Positions 50,894 through 60,221 of a stretch of 64,000 bases of DNA are shown in pieces. The position numbers and the translations under genes were made by a program. The notes under the pieces were generated by a model. That model was not told the origin of the DNA, did no database searches, and saw only the letters and a list, made by a program, of their open reading frames with translations. The DNA comes from DATLFA01 sp039934635 (GTDB taxonomy: Bacteria > Actinomycetota > Acidimicrobiia > Acidimicrobiales > WLNW01). The DNA lies in assembly GCA_039934635.1 (NCBI GenBank), contig JBDTLT010000002.1, forward strand, positions 50,591 through 114,590. Reading direction: 5' to 3'. How positions within the stretch are numbered: the first letter of the stretch is position 1; every line of letters begins with the position of its first letter.

Positions 50894-52387
50894 ATGTCCG
50901 TCATCCACACGCGCGTTTGCAACGACGAGATCCAATCGGGTGGCAATCGCGTCGCGCGTGCGCTCGATCGCGCGGGCGTCGGTCAGCGCGGCAACGTCGC
51001 GGTGCTCCTGCCGAACGTGGTCGAGTTCTTGTGGGCCTATCGGGGCTGCGCGTGGTCGGGCCGCCGATGCACGCCCATGTCGTGGCGATGGTCGATCGAC
51101 GAGGCGACCTACGTCATCGAGAACTGCGAGGCCGACATCGTCATCGCCCACGCCCGGTTCGCCGACATCGCGCGGAGCGCGGCCGCCGCGCTGCCCGCCG
51201 AGCGGCGTATCTCCGTCGGTGGCCCGATCGAAGGATTCGTGCCGTTCGAAGAGTTCGTCGCCGGGTGCTCGCCCGACGAACTCGACCATCCGCTCGCGGG
51301 CGACACGATGCTGTACACGTCAGGCACCACCGGTCGACCGAAAGGTGTGCTGCGACCGATGGCGGCCGACATGGCGCCACCGTCGCGGGTCGGGCGCGGC
51401 GGCATGATGATGTTGCAGACGTACCTCGGCGGCGAACCCGACCGCGTGCATCTCGTCGCGGCTCCGCTCTATCACTCGGGCCCAGTGTCGTATTGCGAAG
51501 GCGCGGCGCTGCTCGGCGCCGATGTCGTCTTGATGGACGGATGGGACGCGGCCGAGTTCCTGCACCTCATCGAATTGCACGCGGTGACGTCGACGTTCGT
51601 CGTGCCGATTCATTTCGTGCGGCTGTTGAAGCTCTCCGACGAGCAACAGGCGCGCTACGACTTGTCGTCGTTGCGGCTCGTCGTGCACGGCGCGGCACCG
51701 ACCGCAATCGAAGTGAAGCGCAAGATGATCGAGTGGTTCGGTCCGATCCTCTACGAGTTCTACGGCGGCACCGAAGGCGGTGGCGTGTCGATCTCGTCGC
51801 GCGAGTGGCTGCGCAAGCCGGGCAGCGTCGGGCGCCCCTACAACCCCGCGGTCGAATTGCACATCCTCGACGACAACGGCCGGCCCTGCCCCACCGGTAT
51901 CGAGGGCGCGGTGTACTTCCGCCAGCCCGACGCGGTCACCTACAAAGACGATCCCGAAAAGACAAGAGATGCACACCGCGGCGATCTTTTGACGCTCTGC
52001 GATGTCGGATACCTCGACGAAGACGGGTTTCTCTACCTGTGCGACCGGCGCGCGGACGTGATCGTGAGTGGCGGCGTCAACGTGTATCCGGCGCAGATCG
52101 AGTCGGTACTGCTCGACCATCCCGCGATCGCGGACTGCTGCGTCGTCGGTGCCCCCGACGAGGAGTGGGGTGAAGCCGTGCGGGCGGTCGTGCAACTGCG
52201 CAGCGGGCTGGTTCTCGACGACGCGATGACCGATGACCTGCGGCAATGGTGTCGCGAGCGGTTGGCCGGCTATCAGCTGCCGCGGGCCTTCGACGCCGTG
52301 GACGAACTACCCCGGACCGAGACCGGCAAGATGGCCCGGCAAGTTGTGCGCGCGTCTTTTTGGTCACACCGGAATCGCAGGATATGA
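50894..52387 (+). CDS. Acyl-CoA synthetase (AMP-binding)
   Basis: 497-aa ANL-superfamily ligase that activates a carboxylic acid with ATP and CoA. A3 loop YTSGTTGRPKGVL, A5 EFYGGTEGGG, the A7-A8 region HRGDLLTLCDVGYLDEDGFLYLCDR followed by ADVIVSGGVNVYPA, and catalytic Lys in RTETGKMAR are all present. The segment CAWSGRRCTPMSWRW is Cys/Trp-rich but in frame with good motifs on both sides. Sterol side-chain or fatty acids are usual substrates in this group; here unknown. Confidence 0.92.
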   Translation: MSVIHTRVCNDEIQSGGNRVARALDRAGVGQRGNVAVLLPNVVEFLWAYRGCAWSGRRCTPMSWRWSIDEATYVIENCEADIVIAHARFADIARSAAAALPAERRISVGGPIEGFVPFEEFVAGCSPDELDHPLAGDTMLYTSGTTGRPKGVLRPMAADMAPPSRVGRGGMMMLQTYLGGEPDRVHLVAAPLYHSGPVSYCEGAALLGADVVLMDGWDAAEFLHLIELHAVTSTFVVPIHFVRLLKLSDEQQARYDLSSLRLVVHGAAPTAIEVKRKMIEWFGPILYEFYGGTEGGGVSISSREWLRKPGSVGRPYNPAVELHILDDNGRPCPTGIEGAVYFRQPDAVTYKDDPEKTRDAHRGDLLTLCDVGYLDEDGFLYLCDRRADVIVSGGVNVYPAQIESVLLDHPAIADCCVVGAPDEEWGEAVRAVVQLRSGLVLDDAMTDDLRQWCRERLAGYQLPRAFDAVDELPRTETGKMARQVVRASFWSHRNRRI

Positions 52388-52583
52388 CAGTTATTGAGAC
52401 GCACCGCGGTTTAACGTCACCCGATCGACCACTCAGAGTGTTCGGACCTCGACTATCGCATCGGCAGATGGGCCACTCGCGTTAGAAATCATTGCGCGTT
52501 ACGTGCACAACGTAGGACTGTTTACCTACCCTTTACATTCGGTGACTCGCAGCGGTGGGCGAGCGCTGAGGAGCCGAGCAGTA

Positions 52584-52895
52584 ATGCTGAACGCTGACGT
52601 CCGCGTCTATAGCGATCCGTCCGAATGGATGCCCCACGGGGCTTGTCGAGGGCAGAGCGATTTGTTTTTCGCTCCCTTCGCCGAGCGGCCTGAGGCACGA
52701 GCGCGGAGGGAGGCCAAGGCTCGAGCGATCTGTGTCAACTGTCCCGTCGTCGAGCCGTGTCGCGACTACGCCCGCGAAAATCGCGAACTCGGCTTCTGGG
52801 GCGGCGAGTCAGAGGCCGAACGGGCCTCGGCCGGCTTTGCGCCGACGACACCGATCATCGGTCGTCGTCGCGTAGGCCAGTCACTCGCCTTCTAG
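52584..52895 (+). CDS. WhiB-family iron-sulfur transcriptional regulator
   Basis: 103-aa WhiB-like protein. Four cysteines at 21, 50, 53 and 59 (CX28CX2CX5C) would bind a [4Fe-4S] cluster; GFWGGESEAER is the family G(V/I)WGG turn, and a basic C-terminus follows. WhiB proteins act with the primary sigma factor and sense redox or developmental cues. ATG 52584 has GAGGAG ten bases upstream and fits family length; an earlier in-frame ATG at 52503 lies in the probable promoter. The 196-base gap upstream is AT-rich, with TACATT at 52534-52539 as a candidate -10. It overlaps the convergent LLM gene by CTAG. Confidence 0.95.
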   Translation: MLNADVRVYSDPSEWMPHGACRGQSDLFFAPFAERPEARARREAKARAICVNCPVVEPCRDYARENRELGFWGGESEAERASAGFAPTTPIIGRRRVGQSLAF

Positions 52896-53857
52896 CCATC
52901 CAGCTGCGGCTTGATCGAAGCCAAGAGCTCTACGTGGCGTTGCGTGATGTCGTCGGGCATGCCCGCGATACTCGCCCACAGGTAGATCTCTTCGGCCGGG
53001 ACACCGTCGGTGAGCTGACGTAGTCGCGCCACCGCGTCGGTGGCATCGAGTACTTCGATCGGTGGGATCACGCCGGGCTTCGATCGGCCCTCACGGAGTT
53101 TCTCGGGTGTGATCAGGCTCGGCGTGCGTCCGCTTCCTTCGGCCGCCGCGGCCCGGTACGTGTTGAGTTGATGGCACACGTACGGCAGCAGCCGCTCGTA
53201 GGTCGATTCGGGATCGTCGGCGACGATGATGCCGAGCAAGCCCATCATGCGCGCCGACGCCGGGTCGTGGCCGCCCTCGCCGAGGCCTTCTCGATATGGC
53301 GCGAGCAACTCGGCGTTGAGCGAGAGCAGCCCGCAGCCGAGGCGCCCGGCGCGCCGCGCTCCTTGCGGACCCTGATAGCCGGCCCAGATCGGGAACGGTC
53401 GTTGGATCGGTCTCGGGGTCACGCCGTCGTCGTCGAGCAGCGCACGGACGTCCCGGATGCGCTGATCGGTCGTGCTGTAGCGCGTGCCGAGATCAGCACC
53501 GACCGCGTCGAACTCGCGCTTCGCGTAGCCGGCACCGAGGCCGACGCGAAGCCGGCCGTTGCTGATGATGTCCACGACCGCCGCCTGTTCGGCAAGATCG
53601 ACGGCGTGGTGCAGTGGGGCAACGACGATGGCGGTACCGAGCAGCAGCCGTTTGGTGCGCGCGGCGATCGCGGCGAGCAGGGTGAAAGGCTGGGGTAGGT
53701 AACCGTCGGCGAAGAAGTGATGTTCGCTCGCCCAGACCGAGTCGATGCCGAGTCGCTCGGCTTCGACCGCGAGGTCGATGGCATCGGAGTAGAGCGTGGC
53801 CGGCGGGCGTTGCCATTCGGCCGGGTTGCGCAGGTCGAAGTAGATACCGATTCTCAT
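52892..53857 (-). CDS. LLM-class (probably F420-dependent) oxidoreductase
   Basis: 321-aa luciferase-like protein. MRIGIYFDLRNP, GIDSVWASEHHFFADGYLP, LLLGTAIVVAPLHHAVDLAEQAA and ISNGRLRVGLGAGYAKREFDA are diagnostic; PFPIWAGYQGPQGARRAGRLG is the strand-7 block. Compact size resembles F420-dependent actinobacterial members. Last gene of a four-gene coupled operon: the SDR stop is only three bases upstream of its ATG. Substrate unknown, presumably an intermediate of the operon's acyl-CoA pathway. Confidence 0.88.
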   Translation of the reverse strand: MRIGIYFDLRNPAEWQRPPATLYSDAIDLAVEAERLGIDSVWASEHHFFADGYLPQPFTLLAAIAARTKRLLLGTAIVVAPLHHAVDLAEQAAVVDIISNGRLRVGLGAGYAKREFDAVGADLGTRYSTTDQRIRDVRALLDDDGVTPRPIQRPFPIWAGYQGPQGARRAGRLGCGLLSLNAELLAPYREGLGEGGHDPASARMMGLLGIIVADDPESTYERLLPYVCHQLNTYRAAAAEGSGRTPSLITPEKLREGRSKPGVIPPIEVLDATDAVARLRQLTDGVPAEEIYLWASIAGMPDDITQRHVELLASIKPQLDG

Positions 53858-53860
53858 GAT

Positions 53861-54661
53861 TCACAATCCCATGAAGCCGCCGCCGTCGACGATGAGCGTC
53901 TGTCCGGCGACGAAGCGGGCAAGGTCACTGGCAAAGAACACGGCAGCGGGGCCGATGTCGGTGGCGGGATCGCCCACGCGTTGCAGCGGCGTGCGCGCGA
54001 CGAGGCGAGATTCGAGGACAGGGTTGGCTTTGTACGCGACGACGAGGGCGGGGGTCATGGCGACCGGGCCGATGAGGTTGACGCGGATGCCTTCGGGCCC
54101 CCACTCACGGGCGAGGCTCTTGCCGAAGCCACGTTGTGCCGCCTTGACCATGCCGTACACCGGTAGGTAGGGGCTGCCTTCGATGCCCGTCGCCGAGGTG
54201 ATGAGGAGGTAGCTGCCCTGCGCCGCCTTCAGATGCGGGAACGCAACCTGCGCGCCGTCGAACGACGCCCGAACGGCACTCGACACCATGCCCTGGAACA
54301 GTTCGGGCTGGATGTCCTGGATCTCGGTCGGTGGACCGACGCCCGACACCGCGTTGTGCACCAGGCAGTCGAGGCGACCGAATGTCTCGACGGTGAAGGC
54401 GACCGTTGCTTCGATACTCGAGCGTTGCGTGACGTCGCAACGGAAGAAGACGGCGGTGCCACCTTGATCGGTGATTGCTTGGGCAGCCGGCTCACCATTG
54501 TCGGGGCGGCGCGCCGCGACGATGACTTTCGCACCGTGTTGCGCCATGGCCATCGCGATGCCATAGCCCACGCCACCGCCGGCACCGGTGACGATGGCGA
54601 CCTTGCCGTCGAGTAGCCGGGTGTCGCCGCCGGCCAGCCTCATGTCGGTGGGCGCGCTCAT
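53861..54661 (-). CDS. SDR-family oxidoreductase (catalytic partner)
   Basis: 266-aa SDR with an intact active site: TGAGGGVGYG cofactor loop, IVAARR after strand 2, Ser in ITSATG and YGMVK. C-terminal FVAGQTLIVDGGG is canonical. ATG 54661 overlaps the stop of the preceding gene, a degenerate SDR, as ATGA. This gives an equimolar catalytic/non-catalytic SDR pair. The open frame to 54895 is inside the neighbour. Confidence 0.9.
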   Translation of the reverse strand: MSAPTDMRLAGGDTRLLDGKVAIVTGAGGGVGYGIAMAMAQHGAKVIVAARRPDNGEPAAQAITDQGGTAVFFRCDVTQRSSIEATVAFTVETFGRLDCLVHNAVSGVGPPTEIQDIQPELFQGMVSSAVRASFDGAQVAFPHLKAAQGSYLLITSATGIEGSPYLPVYGMVKAAQRGFGKSLAREWGPEGIRVNLIGPVAMTPALVVAYKANPVLESRLVARTPLQRVGDPATDIGPAAVFFASDLARFVAGQTLIVDGGGFMGL

Positions 54662-55326
54662 AGCGTGAGCCAGACGCCGCCGTCGGCGACAAGTGTGGTG
54701 CCGGTGAGGAAATGCGCATCGGCTTGGCTGAGCAACGAGATCAGCGGCGCGAGGTCGGTGGCCGCGTCGCCTGGGCTGCCCATCGCCGGTACGGCCAGCG
54801 AGACTCCTTCGGCCACCTCGCGACCGGCGGCGCCGGCGATGACGTGCTGCGGGCCTACCGCAATCGTGTTGACGGTGATGCCGTACTTGCCCCACTGCTT
54901 GGCCACGCTCTTCGCGAGGGCGCGCAACGACTCGGCCGACGCGGCCGACGCCGCGAGACCGAAGGCGCCGGCCATGCCGATCGTCGGCACCACGAACACG
55001 AGGCGGCCGTGCTCGCTGGCCGACAGCACGCGGTGAGCCGCTTGCGTCACGTGGAACGCGGCGGTCATCGAGTCTTCACACATGGCGACCCACTGCTCGG
55101 TGGTGCTCTCGACAACCGTGGTGCGGGTCTGTGCGGACTGATGCACATGCACGATCGTGTCGATCGTGCCGAGCGCGGTCTCGGCATCCGCGACGATCTG
55201 CGTCACTGCGGCCTTGTCGACGTCGACGATGGCATGTTGCGCTACGGCGTGACCGCCGGCGCGCAGACCGGCGGAGAGCTCTGCCGCCAGCGGCCCGGTG
55301 CCGGTGAGGAGGACGCGTCGGTTCAT
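54658..55326 (-). CDS. SDR pseudoenzyme (non-catalytic subunit candidate)
   Basis: 222-aa SDR-fold protein lacking the catalytic residues. The cofactor motif is changed (LLTGTGPLAAEL instead of TGxxxGIG), the NNAG motif reads VHVHQSA, and the YXXXK position reads A126...S130 within AASAASAESLRALAKS. The rest of the fold is kept: KQWGKYGITVNTIAVGP and FLTGTTLVADGGVW. An intact frame and coupled overlaps on both sides (ATGA at each end) argue that it is functional. A structural partner of the adjacent SDR, as in BbsCD-type heteromers, is the best guess. Confidence 0.82.
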   Translation of the reverse strand: MNRRVLLTGTGPLAAELSAGLRAGGHAVAQHAIVDVDKAAVTQIVADAETALGTIDTIVHVHQSAQTRTTVVESTTEQWVAMCEDSMTAAFHVTQAAHRVLSASEHGRLVFVVPTIGMAGAFGLAASAASAESLRALAKSVAKQWGKYGITVNTIAVGPQHVIAGAAGREVAEGVSLAVPAMGSPGDAATDLAPLISLLSQADAHFLTGTTLVADGGVWLTL

Positions 55327-56168
55327 GCGCCTGCTCCGCTGCCCTCATCGGGGCTCAACCATTCGGGCCAGTCGGTGGAGACCCGCAACTGCCACTGCGG
55401 CGGGCGACGCTCGAGGAACGCCATCACGCCTTCGTGCGCATCGGCTCGTCCCATCAGGTGCAGGTGCAACTTGGTTTCGAGCTCGTTGATGGTGGCTCGA
55501 TCGGGCGGGGGATCGGCCCACAGCAGATGTTTGCTCACCGCCACCGACACCGGTGCGACATTGACGGCGATATCGCGCGCGATCTCGAGCGCCCGCGGCA
55601 ACACCTGCGCCGCGTCGACCGCTTCGTTGGCGAGGCCCCACCGCTCGGCGTCGTCACCGCTGAACATCTTGCCCGTCAACAAGATCTCTGCCGCACGGGC
55701 GAAGCCGACGATGCGCGGCAGCGCCCAGTGCGAATCGAGGTCGGGCATCACGCCGCGACGATTTTGTACGATGCCGAGCTTCGCGTCGCGCGCCACGATG
55801 CGCATGTCGCAGTGCAGCGTCATGGTCATGCCCATGCCGACCGCCGCGCCGTTGATGGCCGCGATAACTGGCTTGCGCACCCGCCACGCGGCGTACTTGT
55901 ACGGATTCGAGTTGAACGCGTGGCGATCACTCGGCGCGCCGAACACGGCGGACCCGCCCGAGAAGTCGGCGCCCGAACAGAACGCGCGGCCCGCCCCCGT
56001 GACCACAACCGCCCGGATCTCGTCGTCGGCGTCGCAGCGGCGATAGGCGTCTTGTACCTCGTTGCCCATCTGTGAGCTGAAGGCGTTGAGTACCTCGGGG
56101 CGGTTAAGGGTGATCGTGGCGACGCCGTCGTCGATCGCGAACAGAATGTGCTCGTAGCTCGCGCTCAC
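55323..56168 (-). CDS. Enoyl-CoA hydratase/isomerase family protein
   Basis: 281-aa crotonase-fold protein. ITLNRPEVLNAFSSQM, oxyanion-hole segments GAGRAFCSGADF and AINGAAVGMGMTMTLHCDMR, then FSGDDAERWGLANEAV. The region where hydratases place catalytic Glu144/164 reads NRRGVMPDLDSHW, with Asp rather than the usual Glu, so it may be an isomerase, hydrolase or another crotonase reaction. GTG 56168 follows GAGGGG. First gene of the operon with the two SDRs and the LLM enzyme; divergent from the thiolase-like gene. Confidence 0.88.
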   Translation of the reverse strand: MSASYEHILFAIDDGVATITLNRPEVLNAFSSQMGNEVQDAYRRCDADDEIRAVVVTGAGRAFCSGADFSGGSAVFGAPSDRHAFNSNPYKYAAWRVRKPVIAAINGAAVGMGMTMTLHCDMRIVARDAKLGIVQNRRGVMPDLDSHWALPRIVGFARAAEILLTGKMFSGDDAERWGLANEAVDAAQVLPRALEIARDIAVNVAPVSVAVSKHLLWADPPPDRATINELETKLHLHLMGRADAHEGVMAFLERRPPQWQLRVSTDWPEWLSPDEGSGAGA

Positions 56169-56266
56169 TGGCCCCTCACCGACTTCTTCCGCCCTCGCCC
56201 GACCTTAGTTCTCCCGCTTCGTAACCGGCTGCTCGGAGACCCCTTTCACTGTGCTAGCGAAGGGGG

Positions 56267-57745
56267 ATGGCTTTGGATCCGCGAACCCCCATCCTCGTCG
56301 GTGCCGGCACGGCGATGCAGCGATTCGACGACCCGCGCGACGGTGTCGACGTGATCGATCTCATGGCGCTGGCGGTCGACAACGCGGCCGCCGATGCCGG
56401 CAGTCGTTCGTTACTCGATCGTGTCAGCGAAATGTTGACGATGAAAGGCATGTGGCCCTACACGGATCCGGGCAGCTTGGTTGCGAGCCGTGTCGGGTTA
56501 TCCGATCCGCACACCGTCCTGGTCGCGCCCGGCGTACTGCAGACCTCCGTCTTTGCTCGCGCGCTCGACGATTTGCAGTCGGGGACGCACGACGTGGTGC
56601 TCGTCAACGGGGGCGAAGCGAAGTTCCGCGAGTTGCGCGCGTCGATCCTCGGTGTGACCGCATCGGCCACCGACGAAGCCGAAGGGGCCCAGCCCGACGA
56701 GCCGTGGAACGCGAAACCCGGCATCATCGGCCCACGCGAGATTGCGTTCCGCCTCGTACAGGCCACCCATCACTACGCCATGATCGAGAACGCACGGCGC
56801 GCGCTCGATGCACAGTCCATAGACGACCACGCGCGAGTCGTCGCCCGGTTGTGGGCAGAGTTCAACGTGATCGCCCGGGACAACCCGCAGGCGTGGAATC
56901 GCCAGGTGATGACCGCCGACGACATCCGGTTGCCCAGCGCGAAAAATCGGCCGCTCGCGTATCCGTACAACAAATGGCACAACTCGCAGTGGAATGTCGA
57001 TCAAGCGGGCGCGCTGATTTTCACCACCGTCGAGACTGCCGAGTCGTGTGGCGTGTCCCGCGATCGTTGGATTTTCCCGCACGCCATTGCCAACAGCCAG
57101 CACTGCGTACCTGTGTCCGAGCGCGCCGAGATCGCGCGATCGGCGGGATTCAGGATTGCCGGGCGTGCGGCATTCGAGCACGCGCAAGCGACGACCGACG
57201 ACGCCGCACACATCGAGTTGTACAGCTGCTTTCCGATCGCAGTGCGTACTCAGATGCTCGAACTCGGCCTGGCACCGGGCCGCCAGGTCACCGAAAGCGG
57301 GGGCATGACGTGGGCCGGCGGGCCGCTCAACAATTGGGTGGTGCAGGGCCTCGCGAAGATGGTCGAGGTGCTGCGGGCCGATGCCGGTTCGCTCGGACTC
57401 GTGACGGCCATCAGCGGCATGATCACCAAGCAAGGCGTGTCATTGTGGTCGACCACGCCCCCGGCGCAGCCCTATCGCAGCATCGACGTCACCGCCGAAG
57501 TCAACGCCGCGACCGGCGTGCGGCAACTCGTCGATGCGACCGACACCACGGCGACGGTTGCGACCTACACCGTGCTCGCCGACGACCCGACCGGCACGCG
57601 CCGAGGAATCGTCGTCGGTGATCTCGACGACGGCACGCGGGTGCTCGTGGCTACCGACGACGCAGACGTGACGCAATCGATGACGACCGAAGAGTGGTGC
57701 GGCCGGCGCGTGCGCATTGCTCCGGGCGAACGCCTCGTCGGCTAG
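56267..57745 (+). CDS. Thiolase-like protein type 1 (TLP1), Cys-lacking
   Basis: 492-aa thiolase-superfamily protein longer than degradative thiolases. Residues 1-400 have the fold (TPILVGAGTAMQR, VVLVNGGEAKFRE, GGMTWAGGPLNN). The nucleophile site reads GVLQTSVFARA without Cys, and the His loop GHP is replaced by WAGGP; SCFPIAV keeps one Cys. The last 90 residues are an extra beta domain typical of mycobacterial TLP1 proteins. Role is unproven: acyl-CoA binding or an altered reaction. ATG sits directly behind a GAAGGGGG run. Divergent from the enoyl-CoA hydratase operon. Confidence 0.82.
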   Translation: MALDPRTPILVGAGTAMQRFDDPRDGVDVIDLMALAVDNAAADAGSRSLLDRVSEMLTMKGMWPYTDPGSLVASRVGLSDPHTVLVAPGVLQTSVFARALDDLQSGTHDVVLVNGGEAKFRELRASILGVTASATDEAEGAQPDEPWNAKPGIIGPREIAFRLVQATHHYAMIENARRALDAQSIDDHARVVARLWAEFNVIARDNPQAWNRQVMTADDIRLPSAKNRPLAYPYNKWHNSQWNVDQAGALIFTTVETAESCGVSRDRWIFPHAIANSQHCVPVSERAEIARSAGFRIAGRAAFEHAQATTDDAAHIELYSCFPIAVRTQMLELGLAPGRQVTESGGMTWAGGPLNNWVVQGLAKMVEVLRADAGSLGLVTAISGMITKQGVSLWSTTPPAQPYRSIDVTAEVNAATGVRQLVDATDTTATVATYTVLADDPTGTRRGIVVGDLDDGTRVLVATDDADVTQSMTTEEWCGRRVRIAPGERLVG

Positions 57746-57762
57746 TTGTGGGGCCGTTCTGG

Positions 57763-57777
57763 TGCGGCTCCGCCGCA
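57763..57777. terminator. Short hairpin between convergent genes
   Basis: TGCGGC-TCC-GCCGCA, a perfect 6-bp stem with 3-nt loop, 18 bases after the thiolase-like stop and upstream of the convergent ATPase end. No U-run; weak terminator candidate. Confidence 0.35.
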
Positions 57778-57870
57778 ACGCGTCGGCGGCATCGCCGCGG
57801 GAATCTGGAACAATGCCCGCGATGCTTTGCGCTCGTCTCGACCTGACCAACCGCGCGTTCGCAGCGGGCG

Positions 57871-60213
57871 TCACTCAGGGTGTCGGCCCCAGGGGAGATA
57901 GCGGGGTAACAAGATGACGCCGGCCGCACCGGCCGCCGCGCACAGCGCGATCTCGATCCAGATCTCTTTGGGCGGATGATCGAACTCGAAGTAGTTCTTC
58001 AACGGTTCGATGAGGAGCACGGCCACGTAGAACGCGCCCATCGATGCGGCGAGCATCACTTTCCACGTGCGCAGTGGCCGGCTGACGACGACCAGGATCA
58101 CCAAGCCGATTACGAGCAATGTCATCGTCGCCGCGGTGCGTTCTTCGGCCAGCCCGACATTGTCGGCCCGGCGGGCAAGCACGTACGCGACGAAGGTGGC
58201 CACGGCGGCCGACACGCCCGCCGGTATCGAGAAACGCAGCACGCGATCGAGGAACCCTTTGTGTACGAGCTTGTCGTTGGGCGCGAGCGCGAGCAGCAGA
58301 CCGGGGATGCCGATGCTGAACGAACCGATGAGCGTGAGGTGGCGAGGCAGGAACGGGTACGGCATGCCGAAGATCGCGACGAGCAACGTCAGCAGTACGG
58401 CATAGGTCGACTTGGTGATGAACAGGTTGGCTACGCGTTCGATGTTGTTGATGACCCGTCGACCCTCGGCGAGCACGCGCGGCAAGGTTGCGAACTGGTT
58501 GTCGAGCAGCACCAGTTGCGCGACCGCACGCGTTGCCGCCGAGCCCGACCCCATCGAGATGCCCATGTCGGCGTCTTTGAGGGCGAGTACGTCGTTGACC
58601 CCGTCGCCCGTCATCGCCACGGTCTTGCCCCGCGATTGCAACGCTCCGACCATCGCTCGCTTTTGATGCGGCGTGACCCGACCGAAGACTGCGTTTTGCT
58701 CGAGCACATCGGCCATCGCGTCGCGGTCTTCGGGCAGGTTGCGGGCGTCGTAGCCGACATCCGCGTTGGGGATGCCGGCGCGCCGTGCGACGGCCGCGAC
58801 GGTTTGTGGATGATCGCCGGAGATCACTTTCAGATCGACGTCTTGCGAGATGAAGTACTCGAGGATCTCGCGGGCGTCGGGCCGCACGGTGTCCTCCAAA
58901 ACGATGATCGCCACGGGCGAGCGGTCGTCGGGCAAGTTCTCGCCGTCGTATTGGTGGCGGCTGTGCGTCACCACCAGCACCCGTTTGCCCTGTTCGGTAT
59001 CGGACTCGACGCGCGCCCGGCCGTCGGCGTCGTCGGCATCGAGCAAGATGTCGGGGGCGCCGAGGTAGAACGAACCCTGCTCGGAGAAGTGCGCGCCGGC
59101 CCACTTGCGGGCGGATGAGAACGGCGTCGAATCGGTGAGCGTCCACCCTTGCGCCGGGGCTGCGAAGCCGTCAGCGATCGCTTTGAGCGTGGGGTTGGGG
59201 TTGGGGTCGGCGGCACCCATCGCGCCGAGGACATCTCGGGCGAAGGCCTCGTCGTGGGGCGCGATCGGCTCGATGCCTCCGAGCGAGATCTCGCCGGTGG
59301 TGATCGTGCCCGTCTTGTCGAGGCACAAGGTGTCGACGCGGGCGAGCAGCTCGACCGACGCCAACTCCTTGGCCAGGGCGCGGCGACGGGCGAGTGCGAG
59401 CACGCCGACGATGAACGCGATGCTCGTCAACAACACGAGACCGTCGGGGACCATCGCCACCGCCGCCGCCACCATGCCCGTGAGCGCCTCTTGCCACGAC
59501 TCTTCGTTGACCAGGCGGATGAACAGCAAGATCGCCGCCGGCGGGATGATGAGCAGCTGCCAGCGCAGGATTTTGTCGACGCCGCGTCGCAAATCGCTTG
59601 GTGCGAGGGCGAACTTGCGGGCTTCGCTGGCGAGCTTGGCCGCGTAGGAATCGGCACCAATCTGCGTGGCGCGGTAGTAGCCGGAGCCGGCCGAGACAAA
59701 GCTGCCCGACAGCACAGCATCGGCTTCGTGTTTCTCGACGGGCTCGGCTTCGCCGGTGAGGAGCGATTCGTCGATGTCGAGGCCGACCGCTTGGACGATC
59801 TCACCGTCGACGACGACCTGGTCGCCCGGCTGCAAGACCAACAATTCGTCGGCGACCACTTGGCTCACGCCGAGCTCTTGCACGGTGCCGTCGCGCATCA
59901 CGCGAGCCTTTGGGGCATTGAGCACTGCCAGCTCGTTGAGCGTCTTACGCGCCCTCAGCTCTTGGATGATGCCGATGGCGCTGTTGGAGACGATGACGCC
60001 GGCGAACAACGCATCTTTGGGTTGTCCCGCCACGAGGATCAACACGAACAACGTGCCGACGATGGCGTTGACGCGTGTGAAGACATTGGCGCGGACGATC
60101 TCACGCACCGTGCGCACGGGCGCGTCGGGCACGAGGTTGACCCGGCCTTGCGCGACCCGTTCTTGAACTTCGGCGGCGGTGAGGCCGGTGAGCGGCGCTG
60201 CAGGAGCAGTCAT
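57871..60213 (-). CDS. ctpE: CtpE-like P-type cation ATPase
   Basis: 780-aa P-type ATPase in the cytoplasmic membrane. N-terminal VRTVREIVRANVFTRVNAIVG and GIIQELRARKTLNEL resemble mycobacterial CtpE, a Ca2+ transporter. Actuator motif DESLLTGEAEPVEK, M4 motif AMVPDGLVLLTS (Asp where most P2-ATPases have Glu), phosphorylation site DKTGTITTGE, and TGDGVNDVLALKDADMGIS. Eight to ten helices. ATG 60213 is chosen for a TACCCT box eight bases upstream. Calcium specificity is inference; the PDGL change could alter it. Confidence 0.88.
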   Translation of the reverse strand: MTAPAAPLTGLTAAEVQERVAQGRVNLVPDAPVRTVREIVRANVFTRVNAIVGTLFVLILVAGQPKDALFAGVIVSNSAIGIIQELRARKTLNELAVLNAPKARVMRDGTVQELGVSQVVADELLVLQPGDQVVVDGEIVQAVGLDIDESLLTGEAEPVEKHEADAVLSGSFVSAGSGYYRATQIGADSYAAKLASEARKFALAPSDLRRGVDKILRWQLLIIPPAAILLFIRLVNEESWQEALTGMVAAAVAMVPDGLVLLTSIAFIVGVLALARRRALAKELASVELLARVDTLCLDKTGTITTGEISLGGIEPIAPHDEAFARDVLGAMGAADPNPNPTLKAIADGFAAPAQGWTLTDSTPFSSARKWAGAHFSEQGSFYLGAPDILLDADDADGRARVESDTEQGKRVLVVTHSRHQYDGENLPDDRSPVAIIVLEDTVRPDAREILEYFISQDVDLKVISGDHPQTVAAVARRAGIPNADVGYDARNLPEDRDAMADVLEQNAVFGRVTPHQKRAMVGALQSRGKTVAMTGDGVNDVLALKDADMGISMGSGSAATRAVAQLVLLDNQFATLPRVLAEGRRVINNIERVANLFITKSTYAVLLTLLVAIFGMPYPFLPRHLTLIGSFSIGIPGLLLALAPNDKLVHKGFLDRVLRFSIPAGVSAAVATFVAYVLARRADNVGLAEERTAATMTLLVIGLVILVVVSRPLRTWKVMLAASMGAFYVAVLLIEPLKNYFEFDHPPKEIWIEIALCAAAGAAGVILLPRYLPWGRHPE

Positions 60214-60221
60214 GGCGCCGG

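Noticed and set aside
51040..51110. Possible compensating frameshifts in the acyl-CoA synthetase (CAWSGRRCTPMSWRW)
   Set aside because: Motifs before and after are in the same frame, and W/R-rich sequence here is compatible with the family; no other frame gives a better match.
54658..55326. Degenerate SDR as a pseudogene
   Set aside because: The frame is intact, both ends overlap neighbours as ATGA, and structural motifs are kept; a non-catalytic subunit explains this better.
54712..56046. 444-aa plus-strand open frame
   Set aside because: Antisense to the SDR pseudoenzyme and enoyl-CoA hydratase; no motif and no ribosome site.
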